Source of the DNA: Urechidicola sp.
Lineage (GTDB): Bacteria; Bacteroidota; Bacteroidia; Flavobacteriales; Flavobacteriaceae
Direction of reading: 5' to 3'
DNA length: 35,241 nt
NCBI GenBank assembly: GCA_028599075.1
Contig: JAQRMW010000004.1
Location: 1-35,241 of the forward strand
A program made the position numbers and the translations under genes. Below are positions 1-8,628 of the stretch, piece by piece; the stretch's first letter is position 1; every line of letters begins with the position of its first letter. The notes under the pieces were generated by a model. That model saw only the letters and a program-made list of their open reading frames with translations. It was not told the DNA's origin and ran no database searches.

Positions 1-19
1 AAATAATTCTATAGGTTTC

Positions 20-55
20 TTTGCTAAACTATCTCAACAAAAAAATGTAAATTTG
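20..55 (+). promoter_or_regulatory. Putative promoter of pheS
   Basis: TAAATTTG at 48-55 matches the Bacteroidota -7 element TAnnTTTG exactly. A TTTG at 20-23 could be the -33 element, but the 24-nt spacer is on the long side. A start site near 60-63 would leave a short leader before the pheS ATG at 78. Confidence 0.5.
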
Positions 56-77
56 CCGTCTAATTTCAAGAAAGAAT

Positions 78-1097
78 ATGTTAGACAAGGTTTCGAAATT
101 AATTGATGATGTTCAGGCATTTAAGGCAACTTCAAAAGAAGAAATTGAAGTTTTTAGAATTAAATATCTAGGAAATAAAGGTTTGCTAAAGGATTTGTTT
201 ACTGAGTTTAAATCGGTAGATGCTTCGATGAAAAAAGATTTAGGACAAGCTTTAAATAGGTTGCGAAATGCTGCATCAGATAAAGTAAAAGAATTGAATG
301 AATCTATAGATGATTCTCAATCTTCTAAAAGCTTTTATGGCGATTTAACGCGCCCATCTGAACCAATAGAATTAGGTTCTCGTCACCCGATATCAATTGT
401 TAGAAACAGAATTATTGAGGTCTTTTCTAAAATCGGATTTACTGTTTCTGAGGGTCCAGAAATTGAAGATGACTGGCACAATTTTACAGCCTTAAATTTA
501 CCAGAATATCATCCTGCAAGAGATATGCAGGATACATTTTTTATTGAACAAGATCCAGATATTTTATTGCGCACACATACGAGCTCTGTGCAGGTGAGAT
601 ATATGGAAAATAATGAACCGCCTATCAGAACTATCTCTCCAGGGCGTGTTTTTAGAAACGAAGATATATCTGCTAGAGCACATTGTATTTTTCATCAAGT
701 AGAAGGTTTGTATATAGATACTGATGTTTCTTTTGCTGATTTAAAACAGACACTTTTATATTTTACAAAAGAAATGTTTGGCAAGTCTAAAATTAGATTG
801 CGCCCTTCGTATTTTCCTTTTACAGAACCAAGTGCCGAGGTAGATATCTATTGGGGATTAGAAACAGAAGTAGATTATAAAATTACCAAAGGTACTGGTT
901 GGTTAGAGATTATGGGTTGCGGTATGGTAGATCCAAATGTGTTGAAAAATGCAAACATCGATCCTGAAAAATATACGGGATATGCTTTTGGAATGGGGAT
1001 AGAACGTATAGCAATGTTGCTATATCAAATTCCTGATATTAGAATGTTTTATGAAAACGATGTGCGCTTCTTAGAACAGTTTAAATCGGTATTATAA
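78..1097 (+). CDS. pheS: Phenylalanine--tRNA ligase alpha subunit
   Basis: Catalytic subunit of the cytoplasmic (alpha-beta)2 enzyme that charges tRNA-Phe with phenylalanine using ATP. The 339 residues match the usual PheS length. An N-terminal charged helical stretch (about 1-85), which in this family binds tRNA as a coiled coil, precedes a class II synthetase core from about residue 100. Motif 2 includes the [11 protein letters not shown] segment and motif 3 is GMGIER at 305-310, followed by [10 protein letters not shown]. The ATG at 78 gives a normal PheS N-terminus and follows a good promoter. No pheT lies next to it; separate pheS and pheT loci are common in Bacteroidota. A small unknown gene follows 26 nt downstream. 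Confidence 0.97.
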   Translation: MLDKVSKLIDDVQAFKATSKEEIEVFRIKYLGNKGLLKDLFTEFKSVDASMKKDLGQALNRLRNAASDKVKELNESIDDSQSSKSFYGDLTRPSEPIELGSRHPISIVRNRIIEVFSKIGFTVSEGPEIEDDWHNFTALNLPEYHPARDMQDTFFIEQDPDILLRTHTSSVQVRYMENNEPPIRTISPGRVFRNEDISARAHCIFHQVEGLYIDTDVSFADLKQTLLYFTKEMFGKSKIRLRPSYFPFTEPSAEVDIYWGLETEVDYKITKGTGWLEIMGCGMVDPNVLKNANIDPEKYTGYAFGMGIERIAMLLYQIPDIRMFYENDVRFLEQFKSVL

Positions 1098-1123
1098 ATT
1101 TGTTTAGCCGTTTAATTGTTTAA

Positions 1124-1519
1124 ATGAAAAAAGACATTCAAATACCCGATGTTTCTGACGTTTTTATGGCAGTCGTAAAAGAGTACAACGACATTTATAA
1201 AACCGAAGATTGGAATGTGTACATCATTAATAATAAATCTGTCGAGTTAGAAATGGTTTTGATCGTTTCTCATGGATATAATGACCAAGACAGCACTTCG
1301 AAAATGCGTCATAAAATTGAAAAACTTCCCGCTAATTCATTTGCAAAAGTAGAGTTAATTCAACCAGAACTTTTTAAACTCAACAATGAATTTAAAGTCA
1401 CTTTTTTTGAAAGTAACAATATGTTTGATAAAACATACTTATTCAAAAAAAACACCTTAAATGAAGATGCTTTAAGAATGATTTCTTTGTTGGATAAAAA
1501 AGGAATTTTGCTGAAGTAA
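1124..1519 (+). CDS. Hypothetical protein, 131 aa
   Basis: I do not recognise this family. The product is soluble, mixed charged and hydrophobic, with no signal peptide, membrane segment, Cys cluster or obvious catalytic motif. The ATG at 1124 is the natural start, 26 nt after pheS on the same strand, so it is probably cotranscribed with pheS. It ends 5 nt before the convergent gpsA stop, so the two genes meet tail to tail with no room for a classical terminator. Codon use looks like that of its neighbours. It is likely a real lineage-restricted gene. Confidence 0.8.
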   Translation: MKKDIQIPDVSDVFMAVVKEYNDIYKTEDWNVYIINNKSVELEMVLIVSHGYNDQDSTSKMRHKIEKLPANSFAKVELIQPELFKLNNEFKVTFFESNNMFDKTYLFKKNTLNEDALRMISLLDKKGILLK

Positions 1520-1524
1520 TTTAT

Positions 1525-2526
1525 TTAATCCAATAAGTCCGTTAATTTTTTAAATTGCTTTTTAGGATTTTTACCTTCATATAGAATTCGATGAATAGTA
1601 TCAATAATCGGAGTTTTTGCTCCATTTTTTTGATTGATTTCAAAAGCAGATTTTGTAGCGTAATATCCTTCGGCAATCATCACCATTTCCATTTGAGCTG
1701 ACTTCACAGTATATCCTTTCCCTATCATATTTCCGAACATTCTGTTTCTACTAAAGGTTGAATATCCTGTAACTAATAAATCACCTAAATAGGCAGAATT
1801 ATTAATGTTCCGCTTCATTTTGTGCACCTTCTTAATATAGCGTTTCATCTCTCTAATTGCGTTAGACATTAAGACAGATTGAAAATTATCACCATACCCC
1901 AAACCATGGGCAATACCAGCGGCAATGGCATAAATATTTTTTAGCATAGCGGCATATTCGGTACCAATGATATCGTCAGAAACTTTTGCATTAATATATC
2001 TACTCGATAAATTTTTAGCAATAAAAGCTGCTTTTTCTTGATCTGTACATGCGATGGTTAAATATGATAATCGTTCTAGAGCAACTTCTTCGGCATGACA
2101 AGGTCCTGTTATGACCCCAATATTTTCGAACGGAATTTGCATCTTATCATGAAAATGCTCGCCTACAATTAACCCTGATTCTGGAATGATTCCTTTGATG
2201 GCAGAAAATAATATTTTGCCATTAAGAGAAGTGGTAATTTTATCAATTTCATTTTTTACAAAAGCTGATGGAATCACAAAAATGAGATAATCAGCATAAT
2301 CAATCATCTCATTAATATCACTTGATAGTTTTAATTGATTGGTGTTAAACTCTACAGAAGTTAAATATTTAGGATTGTGCTTGTTCTCTTTGATGTAAGC
2401 CAAAGACTGCTCGTTGCGCATATACCAACCAACAGTTTCTAGGTTTTCGCATAGCATTTTTACGATGGCTGTAGCCCAACTTCCATTTCCAAAAACAGCA
2501 ATTTTAGCGTTGTTGCTCATATTCAT
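1525..2526 (-). CDS. gpsA: Glycerol-3-phosphate dehydrogenase [NAD(P)+]
   Basis: Cytoplasmic enzyme reducing dihydroxyacetone phosphate to sn-glycerol 3-phosphate, the backbone for phospholipid synthesis. The 333 residues are the normal GpsA length. The N-terminal Rossmann motif is seen as VFGNGSWATAI (about 11-21). Family segments include the GPCHAEEV loop, the ISAIKGI-like stretch (here FSAIKGIIPE) and the substrate-site helix around EYAAMLKNIYAIAAG, with its conserved Lys, followed by GDLLVTGYS. Two starts six nt apart are possible (ATG AAT ATG); the first is used here. It follows the methyltransferase on the same strand but has its own promoter-like sequence in the 61-nt gap. Confidence 0.95.
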   Translation of the reverse strand: MNMSNNAKIAVFGNGSWATAIVKMLCENLETVGWYMRNEQSLAYIKENKHNPKYLTSVEFNTNQLKLSSDINEMIDYADYLIFVIPSAFVKNEIDKITTSLNGKILFSAIKGIIPESGLIVGEHFHDKMQIPFENIGVITGPCHAEEVALERLSYLTIACTDQEKAAFIAKNLSSRYINAKVSDDIIGTEYAAMLKNIYAIAAGIAHGLGYGDNFQSVLMSNAIREMKRYIKKVHKMKRNINNSAYLGDLLVTGYSTFSRNRMFGNMIGKGYTVKSAQMEMVMIAEGYYATKSAFEINQKNGAKTPIIDTIHRILYEGKNPKKQFKKLTDLLD

Positions 2527-2540
2527 TTTTGTTTGAATTT

Positions 2541-2548
2541 CAAAAGTA
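2541..2548 (-). promoter_or_regulatory. -7 promoter element upstream of gpsA
   Basis: On the minus strand the sequence is TACTTTTG, a perfect TAnnTTTG, about 15 nt before the gpsA start. No clear TTTG -33 element is seen at the expected distance, so this is a moderate call. Confidence 0.4.
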
Positions 2549-2587
2549 CTATTTTTAAATTAGTAAATGAGTGAGCTTAAAGACTCC

Positions 2588-3076
2588 TTAAATATTTTTT
2601 AATTGTCTATCATACATAACAATACTTCCAGCTACTGATACATTTAAACTTAATTCAGATTTAAATTTTACCAAAAAATGGGCTTTCTCTTTTGCTGTTT
2701 TTGATAAGCCATGATCTTCGGCACCTAACAAATAAACACATCTTCTTGGGTGTTCGAAAGTTTCTAATTGCTCTGCTTTTTTATCCAATTCAACACCAAC
2801 TAACATTGCTCCTTTTGGTAAATTATTAAAGAAATCATCGAATGTATCATAATGAAAATAGGGCATAGCGCCAACAGCTTTGTGAGTATCGCAGGCTTGT
2901 TTTGCATACCGGTTGCCAATAGTAAAAATAAAACTAGCGCCCATATTTTGTGCAGAACGCCATAGTACCCCCAGATTTTCTGGAGTCTTTCCGTTCTGAA
3001 TTCCTATCCCAAAAAAACCTTGTTCTAGATTGTTGACCACTGTTCTATTTCTTAGTAAGCATTCTCTTAATTTCAT
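2588..3076 (-). CDS. SpoU/TrmH-family RNA 2'-O-methyltransferase
   Basis: Predicted SPOUT-class methyltransferase that transfers a methyl group from S-adenosylmethionine to a ribose 2'-OH in tRNA or rRNA. The three family motifs are visible: motif 1 with Asn-Arg in [18 protein letters not shown], motif 2 [11 protein letters not shown], and motif 3 [15 protein letters not shown], which forms the knotted SAM pocket. At 162 aa it is a minimal single-domain form, resembling TrmL in size, but the exact target nucleotide cannot be told. The ATG at 3076 lies inside the end of mutS (32-nt overlap, different frame); a later start such as GTG near residue 13 is possible. Translationally linked to mutS. 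Confidence 0.85.
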   Translation of the reverse strand: MKLRECLLRNRTVVNNLEQGFFGIGIQNGKTPENLGVLWRSAQNMGASFIFTIGNRYAKQACDTHKAVGAMPYFHYDTFDDFFNNLPKGAMLVGVELDKKAEQLETFEHPRRCVYLLGAEDHGLSKTAKEKAHFLVKFKSELSLNVSVAGSIVMYDRQLKNI

Positions 3077-5648
3077 TGAGTTTCATCAATGCTTCAATCG
3101 GAGTTAATGTATCAATATTGGTAGATAGTATTTCTTCTTTTACGTCCTCTAGCAAAGGGTCATCTAATTTAAAGAAACTCAGTTGTACATCTTCATCTTG
3201 TGCTTGCTTCAATTTATTTTTAATGTCTTCAGATGAATGTGATTCTTCTAATTTTTTCAACATTTTGTTTGCTTTATGAATCACTGTCGATGGCATTCCA
3301 GCTAATTTAGCAACATGAATTCCGAAACTATGTTCACTACCACCCGCTACTAATTTTCGTAAAAAAATGACATTGTCTTTGAGTTCTTTTACCGAAACAT
3401 TAAAGTTTTTGATACGCTCAAAAGTTTTGGTCATATCATTTAATTCGTGATAATGTGTGGCAAACAATGTCTTTGCTTTGGTAGGATGCTCGTGCAAATA
3501 TTCGGCAATTGCCCAAGCTATTGAAATACCATCATAGGTACTTGTGCCTCTACCAATTTCATCTAACAGAATTAAACTACGGTCAGATAAATTATTCAAG
3601 ATGCTAGATGTTTCATTCATCTCGACCATAAAAGTAGATTCGCCCATAGAGATATTATCGCTAGCTCCAACCCTCGTAAAAATTTTATCTACTATTCCTA
3701 TTTTTGCATTTTGTGCCGGAACATAAGAACCCATTTGTGCCAATAAAACAATCAAAGCTGTTTGGCGTAAAATTGCAGATTTACCACTCATATTAGGCCC
3801 CGTAATCATAATGATTTGCTGTTGTGTTCTGTTGAGCACTACATCATTTGCAATATATTCTTCGCCAATTGGTAATTGTTTTTCAATAACCGGATGCCTT
3901 CCATTTTTAATATCCAAATCCGTGCTTTCATCAATAATTGGACAAACATAATTATTGTCCTTTGCAGTTAAAGCAAATGAACAGAGGCAGTCTATTTGCG
4001 CAATTAATTGTGCATTTTTCTGAACAGGACTTATAAACTTAAGTAAGAACTGAATTAAATCAGAAAAGAGCTGTTGTTCTAATTGATCAATTTTTTCTTC
4101 TGCTCCTAAAATTTTTGTTTCATACTCTTTTAACTCTTCCGTAATATATCTTTCTGCATTTACAAGTGTTTGCTTACGAATCCACTCTTCAGGAACTTTA
4201 TCTTTATGTGTATTTCGAACCTCGATATAATATCCAAACACATTGTTAAAAGCAATTTTTAATGACGATATACCAGTGCGTTCAATTTCTCGTTGCACCA
4301 TATTGTCTAAATATTCTTTTCCCGAATTTGAAATGGCACGTAAATCATCTAATTCTTGTGATACTCCACTTGCAATGGCATTTCCTTTATTGATATTTAC
4401 AGGAGCATTTTCAAATAGTGTAGTGCTAATTTTTTCAATCAATAATTTACAATCATCTAATGCATTTCCGACATTTTTCAAATACGGATTTTTATTTTTT
4501 TCAGCAGCAGTTTTTATAGGTAGAATTGCTTGCAATGAATCTTTTAGTAAAACTACCTCCTTCGGATTTATTTTCCCTGTTGCTACTTTAGAAATAAGGC
4601 GTTCAATATCACTAATCTGATTTATTTGATAGGTAGTGATTTCAAAAAAGGCATCATTGTCAATTAAATATTTTACAATTTCTTGACGTTTTTTTATATC
4701 TTCAATTTGATTTAGAGGAAACGCCAACCATCGTTTTAATAAACGACCACCCATTGGCGAAATAGTAGTGTCGATAATATCTAAAAGCGTAACTGCCTCA
4801 GCAGAGTTTGCTTGATACAATTCCAAATTACGGATGGTAAATCGATCCATCCATACATAATTATCTTTAGTAATTCTTTGAATTGAGGTGATGTGCTGTA
4901 AGTTATTATGTTGTGCTTCTGACAAGTAATATAAAACAGCTCCTGATGCAATAATTCCTTCAGGCAAGTCTTCAACCCCAAATCCTTTAAGCGATTTTAC
5001 TCTAAAGTGATTGGTTAAATTTTCATGTGCATAATCAGCCTGAAAAATCCAATCATCCAAATAAAAAGTATTGAAGCGTTCGCCAAAATATTCTAAGAAT
5101 TTAACCTTGTGTTGCTTTTGAACTAAGACTTCACTTGGACTAAAGTTTTGTAATAATTTATCAATGTATTCTGTGTTACCTTGAGCTGTTAAATACTCGC
5201 CGGTTGAAACATCTAAAAAAGAAATTCCGATATATTTTTTACCAAAATGAACTGCTGCTAAAAAGTTGTTGGTTTTGGCTTGTAGTACTTCATCATTGAG
5301 AGCAACACCCGGAGTTACCAATTCAGTTACACCACGTTTTACAATGGTTTTGGTCATTTTTGGATCTTCTAACTGATCGCAAATTGCCACCCTGCAACCC
5401 GCCTTTACCAACTTAGGCAAATAGGTATTCATTGAGTGATGCGGGAAACCTGCCAATGCAGTTTCGGTTTCACTTCCTGCACCTCGTTTGGTTAAAACAA
5501 TTCCTAAAATCTTGGAAGCTTTTACAGCATCTTCACCAAAAGTTTCATAAAAATCACCCACTCTAAACAATAACATTGCATCAGGATATTTTATCTTGAT
5601 GGCATTGTATTGTTTCATCAACGGAGTGACTTTTTTTGCTTTTGCCAA
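3045..5648 (-). CDS. mutS: DNA mismatch repair protein MutS
   Basis: Mismatch-recognition ATPase that starts post-replicative mismatch repair together with MutL. The 867 aa are full length. The mismatch-reading Phe-x-Glu is present in GDFYETF (FYE at 33-35). The ATPase domain has Walker A GPNMSGKS at 617-624, Walker B LILLDE ending near 697, and the ATHYHEL segment. QLSFF at about 822-826 fits the beta-clamp binding motif seen near the C-terminus of MutS proteins. The start is TTG at 5648, chosen because it gives the [15 protein letters not shown]-terminus typical of relatives; the next in-frame ATG (5615) would cut into it. The next gene overlaps the 3' end by 32 nt. Confidence 0.97.
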   Translation of the reverse strand: MAKAKKVTPLMKQYNAIKIKYPDAMLLFRVGDFYETFGEDAVKASKILGIVLTKRGAGSETETALAGFPHHSMNTYLPKLVKAGCRVAICDQLEDPKMTKTIVKRGVTELVTPGVALNDEVLQAKTNNFLAAVHFGKKYIGISFLDVSTGEYLTAQGNTEYIDKLLQNFSPSEVLVQKQHKVKFLEYFGERFNTFYLDDWIFQADYAHENLTNHFRVKSLKGFGVEDLPEGIIASGAVLYYLSEAQHNNLQHITSIQRITKDNYVWMDRFTIRNLELYQANSAEAVTLLDIIDTTISPMGGRLLKRWLAFPLNQIEDIKKRQEIVKYLIDNDAFFEITTYQINQISDIERLISKVATGKINPKEVVLLKDSLQAILPIKTAAEKNKNPYLKNVGNALDDCKLLIEKISTTLFENAPVNINKGNAIASGVSQELDDLRAISNSGKEYLDNMVQREIERTGISSLKIAFNNVFGYYIEVRNTHKDKVPEEWIRKQTLVNAERYITEELKEYETKILGAEEKIDQLEQQLFSDLIQFLLKFISPVQKNAQLIAQIDCLCSFALTAKDNNYVCPIIDESTDLDIKNGRHPVIEKQLPIGEEYIANDVVLNRTQQQIIMITGPNMSGKSAILRQTALIVLLAQMGSYVPAQNAKIGIVDKIFTRVGASDNISMGESTFMVEMNETSSILNNLSDRSLILLDEIGRGTSTYDGISIAWAIAEYLHEHPTKAKTLFATHYHELNDMTKTFERIKNFNVSVKELKDNVIFLRKLVAGGSEHSFGIHVAKLAGMPSTVIHKANKMLKKLEESHSSEDIKNKLKQAQDEDVQLSFFKLDDPLLEDVKEEILSTNIDTLTPIEALMKLNEIKRMLTKK

Positions 5649-5705
5649 GGATTGATATTTTATAAAGTGAATTGCGAATTTAAGGTATTTTTTTAGTTGT
5701 TACCA

Positions 5706-5735
5706 ACAAAAAACCCCGAAGTTAATTCGAGGTTT
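5706..5735 (-). terminator. Rho-independent terminator of asd
   Basis: On the minus strand AAACCTCGAA pairs with TTCGGGGTTT across a 5-nt loop (one T-G wobble), and the 3' arm runs into a T-rich tail. It lies between the asd stop and the mutS start, so it ends asd transcription and separates it from mutS. The plus strand has no comparable tail. Confidence 0.8.
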
Positions 5736-5813
5736 CTAATATCTAAACGAGAATAATCTAGCATCTAGTATTTTTAAAAGTCTTTCACTTAGGAAAGGAT
5801 TTAGGATACGCTT

Positions 5814-6803
5814 TTAAACCAACTCCTTTTCTACTAAATATTCAGCAATCTGAATTGTATTAGTTGCGGCACCTTTTCGTAAATTATCAGAAACAACCCA
5901 CATGTTTAAGGTTTTTGCTTGTGACTCATCTCTACGAATTCTACCTACAAAAACATCATCTTTATCATGCGCATAAATCGGCATGGGATACGTATTGGTT
6001 TCCAAATTATCTTGTACAACAACCCCAGGAAAGTCGTTTAATAACTTACGAACATCCTCCAAATCAAAATCATTTTCAAACTGAACGTTTACTGCTTCAG
6101 AATGTCCACCTGAAGTTGGAATTCTAACTGCAGTTGCTGTCACAGAAAAAGAATCATCACGTAAAATTTTCTTTGGTTCTTTTACCAATTTCATTTCTTC
6201 TTTGGTATATCCGTTTTCTAAAAACACATCACAATGAGGTAAGGCATTTCTTCCTATTGGGTGCGGGTATGCCATTTCACCTTCAATCCCTGCTTCTTCA
6301 TTGTCTAATTGTTGAACAGCTTTTACACCTGTTCCAGAAACAGATTGGTAAGTAGAAACCACCAAACGTTTCATTTTATATGCATCGTGTAAAGGAGATA
6401 AAGCCATCACCAATTGAATGGTAGAACAATTAGGGTTTGCAATAATTTTGTCTTGTTTAGTTAATACGTCACCATTAATTTCTGGAACAACTAATTTTTT
6501 AGTAGCGTCCATTCTCCATGCCGAAGAATTGTCAATCACGGTTGTTCCTGCTTCAGCAAATTTTGGAGCCCACTCTAATGATGTATCTCCACCAGCAGAA
6601 AACAACGCAATATCAACATTCATTTTTACAGCATCTTCTAAGGTTACAACGGTATATTCTTTTCCTTTAAAGGATAATTTTTTTCCAGCAGATCTTTTAG
6701 AAGCAACAGGAATTAATTCCGTAACCGGAAAGTTTCTTTCTTCCAATACTTTTAACATCACAGTTCCTACCATTCCGGTAGCGCCAACAACAGCAACTCT
6801 CAT
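5814..6803 (-). CDS. asd: Aspartate-semialdehyde dehydrogenase
   Basis: Reduces L-aspartyl-4-phosphate to L-aspartate 4-semialdehyde with NADPH, the branch-point step to lysine/diaminopimelate, threonine and methionine. The 329 residues fit the family. The NADP-binding motif is GATGMVG at 7-13. The catalytic Cys is C126 in NPNCSTI and the acid/base His is H234 in SGGHSEAV. The start ATG at 6803 directly gives the Rossmann strand MRVAVVG. It is monocistronic: a terminator follows, and the upstream gap is shared with a divergent gene and contains several palindromes that could be operators. No lysC or dapA is adjacent. Confidence 0.97.
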   Translation of the reverse strand: MRVAVVGATGMVGTVMLKVLEERNFPVTELIPVASKRSAGKKLSFKGKEYTVVTLEDAVKMNVDIALFSAGGDTSLEWAPKFAEAGTTVIDNSSAWRMDATKKLVVPEINGDVLTKQDKIIANPNCSTIQLVMALSPLHDAYKMKRLVVSTYQSVSGTGVKAVQQLDNEEAGIEGEMAYPHPIGRNALPHCDVFLENGYTKEEMKLVKEPKKILRDDSFSVTATAVRIPTSGGHSEAVNVQFENDFDLEDVRKLLNDFPGVVVQDNLETNTYPMPIYAHDKDDVFVGRIRRDESQAKTLNMWVVSDNLRKGAATNTIQIAEYLVEKELV

Positions 6804-6830
6804 AATTTTTTATTTAAATTTAATAGCCAA

Positions 6831-6868
6831 CAAAGGTCAGAAAAAAGGAATAGATTAAAAGCTTTTAA
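6831..6868 (-). promoter_or_regulatory. Putative asd promoter with overlapping 14-bp palindrome
   Basis: GACCTTTG on the minus strand (6831-6838) is one base off TAnnTTTG. A perfect palindrome, TTAAAAG-CTTTTAA, at 6855-6868 sits where the -33 region would be, so a bound protein there could block or replace the -33 contact. Function is inferred only from position and symmetry. Confidence 0.35.
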
Positions 6869-6891
6869 GAGAATTTTATCACATTAATTAG

Positions 6892-6913
6892 GATTGTTAA
6901 ATATTTAACAATC
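6892..6913. promoter_or_regulatory. Perfect 22-bp palindrome, candidate operator
   Basis: The half-site GATTGTTAAAT at 6892-6902 is followed at once by its exact reverse complement. It lies near the middle of the divergent asd/U32 gap. A related partial copy (GATTAGTTAAAATC) is at 6933-6946. An outer 10-bp inverted pair, TTTTAAGAGA at 6863-6872 and TCTCTTAAAA at 6949-6958, encloses it. The regulator is unknown. Confidence 0.5.
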
Positions 6914-6991
6914 AAAGGTTAAATCGATTGTAGATTAGTTAAAATCACTCTCTTAAAATCAGAAAACAGTATGATATAAAACAATAAAGTG

Positions 6992-6999
6992 TAGTTTTG
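6992..6999 (+). promoter_or_regulatory. -7 promoter element of the U32-ferredoxin pair
   Basis: TAGTTTTG matches TAnnTTTG exactly and lies 14 nt before the ATG at 7014, implying a very short leader. No convincing -33 element is seen, so an activator may be needed; the palindromes upstream would suit that. Confidence 0.5.
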
Positions 7000-7013
7000 C
7001 AAAAAATTTAACA

Positions 7014-8267
7014 ATGACGACAACAGGGAAAATAGAATTAATGGCTCCTGCCGGAAACTTTGAGTCACTACAAGCTGCTTTAGATAACGGTGCGGACTCA
7101 GTTTATTTTGGGGTAGAGCAATTGAACATGAGAGCGAGAGCGTCGATTAATTTTACCTTGGATGATTTACAAGAAATTTCAGACAGATGTAAAGCAAAAA
7201 AGGTAAGAACTTACCTTACCTTAAATACTATCATTTACGATCATGATTTATCGATTGTAAAAACCTTATTACAAAAAGCAAAAGATGCAGATATTACAGC
7301 GGTGATTGCAATGGACCAAGCGGTAATTGCAAGTGCAAGAGCGATTGGTATGGAGGTTCATATTTCAACACAAATCAATATTACAAATATTGAAACGGCT
7401 AAGTTTTATGCAATGTTTGCAGACACTATGGTGTTGAGTCGTGAGTTGAGTTTACGTCAGGTAAAGAAGATTACTGAGCAAATAGAAAAAGAAAATATTT
7501 GCGGCCCTTCAGGGAATTTAGTTGAGGTTGAAATTTTTGGACACGGTGCTTTGTGTATGGCGGTTTCTGGAAAATGTTATATGAGTTTACACTCTGCAAA
7601 TTCATCAGCAAATAGAGGAGCCTGTAAACAAAATTGCAGAAAAAAATATACAGTGATTGACCAAGAAACTGGTTTTGAAATGGAGTTGGACAATGAGTAT
7701 ATCATGTCTCCAAAAGATTTATGTACCATTGATTTTTTAGATGAAATTGAAGATGCAGGAATCAAAGTTTTAAAAATTGAAGGTCGAGGAAGAGCGCCAG
7801 AATATGTGGCCAAAGTAATTAAATGTTACAGAGAAGCAATTGATGAAATTGATGCAGGAACCTATACTAAAGAAAAGGTAATAGGTTGGATGCAAGAATT
7901 AGAAAAAGTGTATAACCGTGGCTTTTGGAGTGGATATTATCTCGGTCAAAAATTAGGAGAATGGAGCAAAGGATCAGGATCACACGCTACACAAAAGAAG
8001 GTGTATTTAGGTAAAGGGGTGCATTATTTTCCAAAACCAAAAATTGGAGAATTTAAAATAGAAGCTTACGACATTTCTATTGGTGATACAATTTTAATTA
8101 CAGGGCCAACAACAGGAGCCCAAGAAATGAAAGTGTCTGAAATGTTGGTGAATGATGAAAAAAAGGACAAAGGAGAAAAAGGAGATTCAGTTACAATTCC
8201 GCTTGAGTTTAGAGTTCGTGCATCTGATAAATTATACAAAATAGTTGAAAATGTAGTGGAGGCTTAA
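7014..8267 (+). CDS. Peptidase U32-family protein (TrhP/YegQ-like tRNA hydroxylation)
   Basis: Carries the U32 family signature at about 173-191 (EIFGHGALCMAVSGKCYMS). The N-terminal ELMAPAGNFESLQAAL and NGADSVYFGV motifs are also family hallmarks. Four Cys, C181, C188, C204 and C208 (the last two in RGACKQNC), form a plausible iron-sulfur site. The name comes from a collagenase-type relative, but characterised members TrhP (YegQ) and RlhA act in RNA hydroxylation, and TrhP makes 5-hydroxyuridine at tRNA position 34. The 417-aa length is near TrhP and far shorter than RlhA. The stop and the ferredoxin start overlap as TAATG, so the two are translationally coupled. The tRNA role is inferred from family, not proven. 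Confidence 0.85.
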   Translation: MTTTGKIELMAPAGNFESLQAALDNGADSVYFGVEQLNMRARASINFTLDDLQEISDRCKAKKVRTYLTLNTIIYDHDLSIVKTLLQKAKDADITAVIAMDQAVIASARAIGMEVHISTQINITNIETAKFYAMFADTMVLSRELSLRQVKKITEQIEKENICGPSGNLVEVEIFGHGALCMAVSGKCYMSLHSANSSANRGACKQNCRKKYTVIDQETGFEMELDNEYIMSPKDLCTIDFLDEIEDAGIKVLKIEGRGRAPEYVAKVIKCYREAIDEIDAGTYTKEKVIGWMQELEKVYNRGFWSGYYLGQKLGEWSKGSGSHATQKKVYLGKGVHYFPKPKIGEFKIEAYDISIGDTILITGPTTGAQEMKVSEMLVNDEKKDKGEKGDSVTIPLEFRVRASDKLYKIVENVVEA

Positions 8268-8497
8268 TGGTTATAATCACACTTCAAAGAGCAAAATGTA
8301 TTGGCTGCAATTACTGTGTAGAGTTAGCTCCAACGCAATTTCAAATGTCAAAAAAAGATGGAAAATCAGTCTTACTTCACTCAAAAGAAAAGAAAGGGTT
8401 TTTTACTTTAAAATCTCGAGATGAAACAATTTTTGATCAAAGTGTTAAAGCTAAAGAAGCATGTCCAGTCAAGATTATAGAAGTAAAGCAAACGTAG
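8267..8497 (+). CDS. Small ferredoxin, single [4Fe-4S] type
   Basis: A 76-residue protein with Cys at 11, 14 and 17 (CIGCNYC) and a distant C66 followed by Pro (EACPVKI). This is the four-ligand pattern of a one-cluster [4Fe-4S] ferredoxin. The second cluster motif of bacterial two-cluster ferredoxins is absent, replaced by a Lys-rich insertion around residues 29-52. No export signal, so it is cytoplasmic. It shares one base with the stop of the U32 gene, with a GGAGG-like sequence (gtggagg) just upstream. It is therefore likely the electron donor or cluster partner of the U32 protein; that partnership is inference from coupling. Confidence 0.9.
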   Translation: MVIITLQRAKCIGCNYCVELAPTQFQMSKKDGKSVLLHSKEKKGFFTLKSRDETIFDQSVKAKEACPVKIIEVKQT

Positions 8498-8628
8498 ATT
8501 TACCTTACCTTAAAAATATTTTTTCAACTCTTTTTCTTTTTCCATACCTTTACGAATTAGTGAAAAAAGAATACGAATCCTATAATGTCTTTTAAATTAA
8601 TTTATTAGGCATTTCAAAATATATATTT

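Noticed and set aside
3076-4620. Several plus-strand open frames opposite mutS
   Set aside because: They have no recognisable domains and are fully covered by the conserved MutS frame.
5864-6858. Plus-strand open frames opposite asd
   Set aside because: They are shadows of a complete, catalytically intact Asd.
7014-8267. Calling the U32 protein a protease
   Set aside because: Characterised close relatives act in RNA hydroxylation; the Cys set and ferredoxin partner fit that better than proteolysis.
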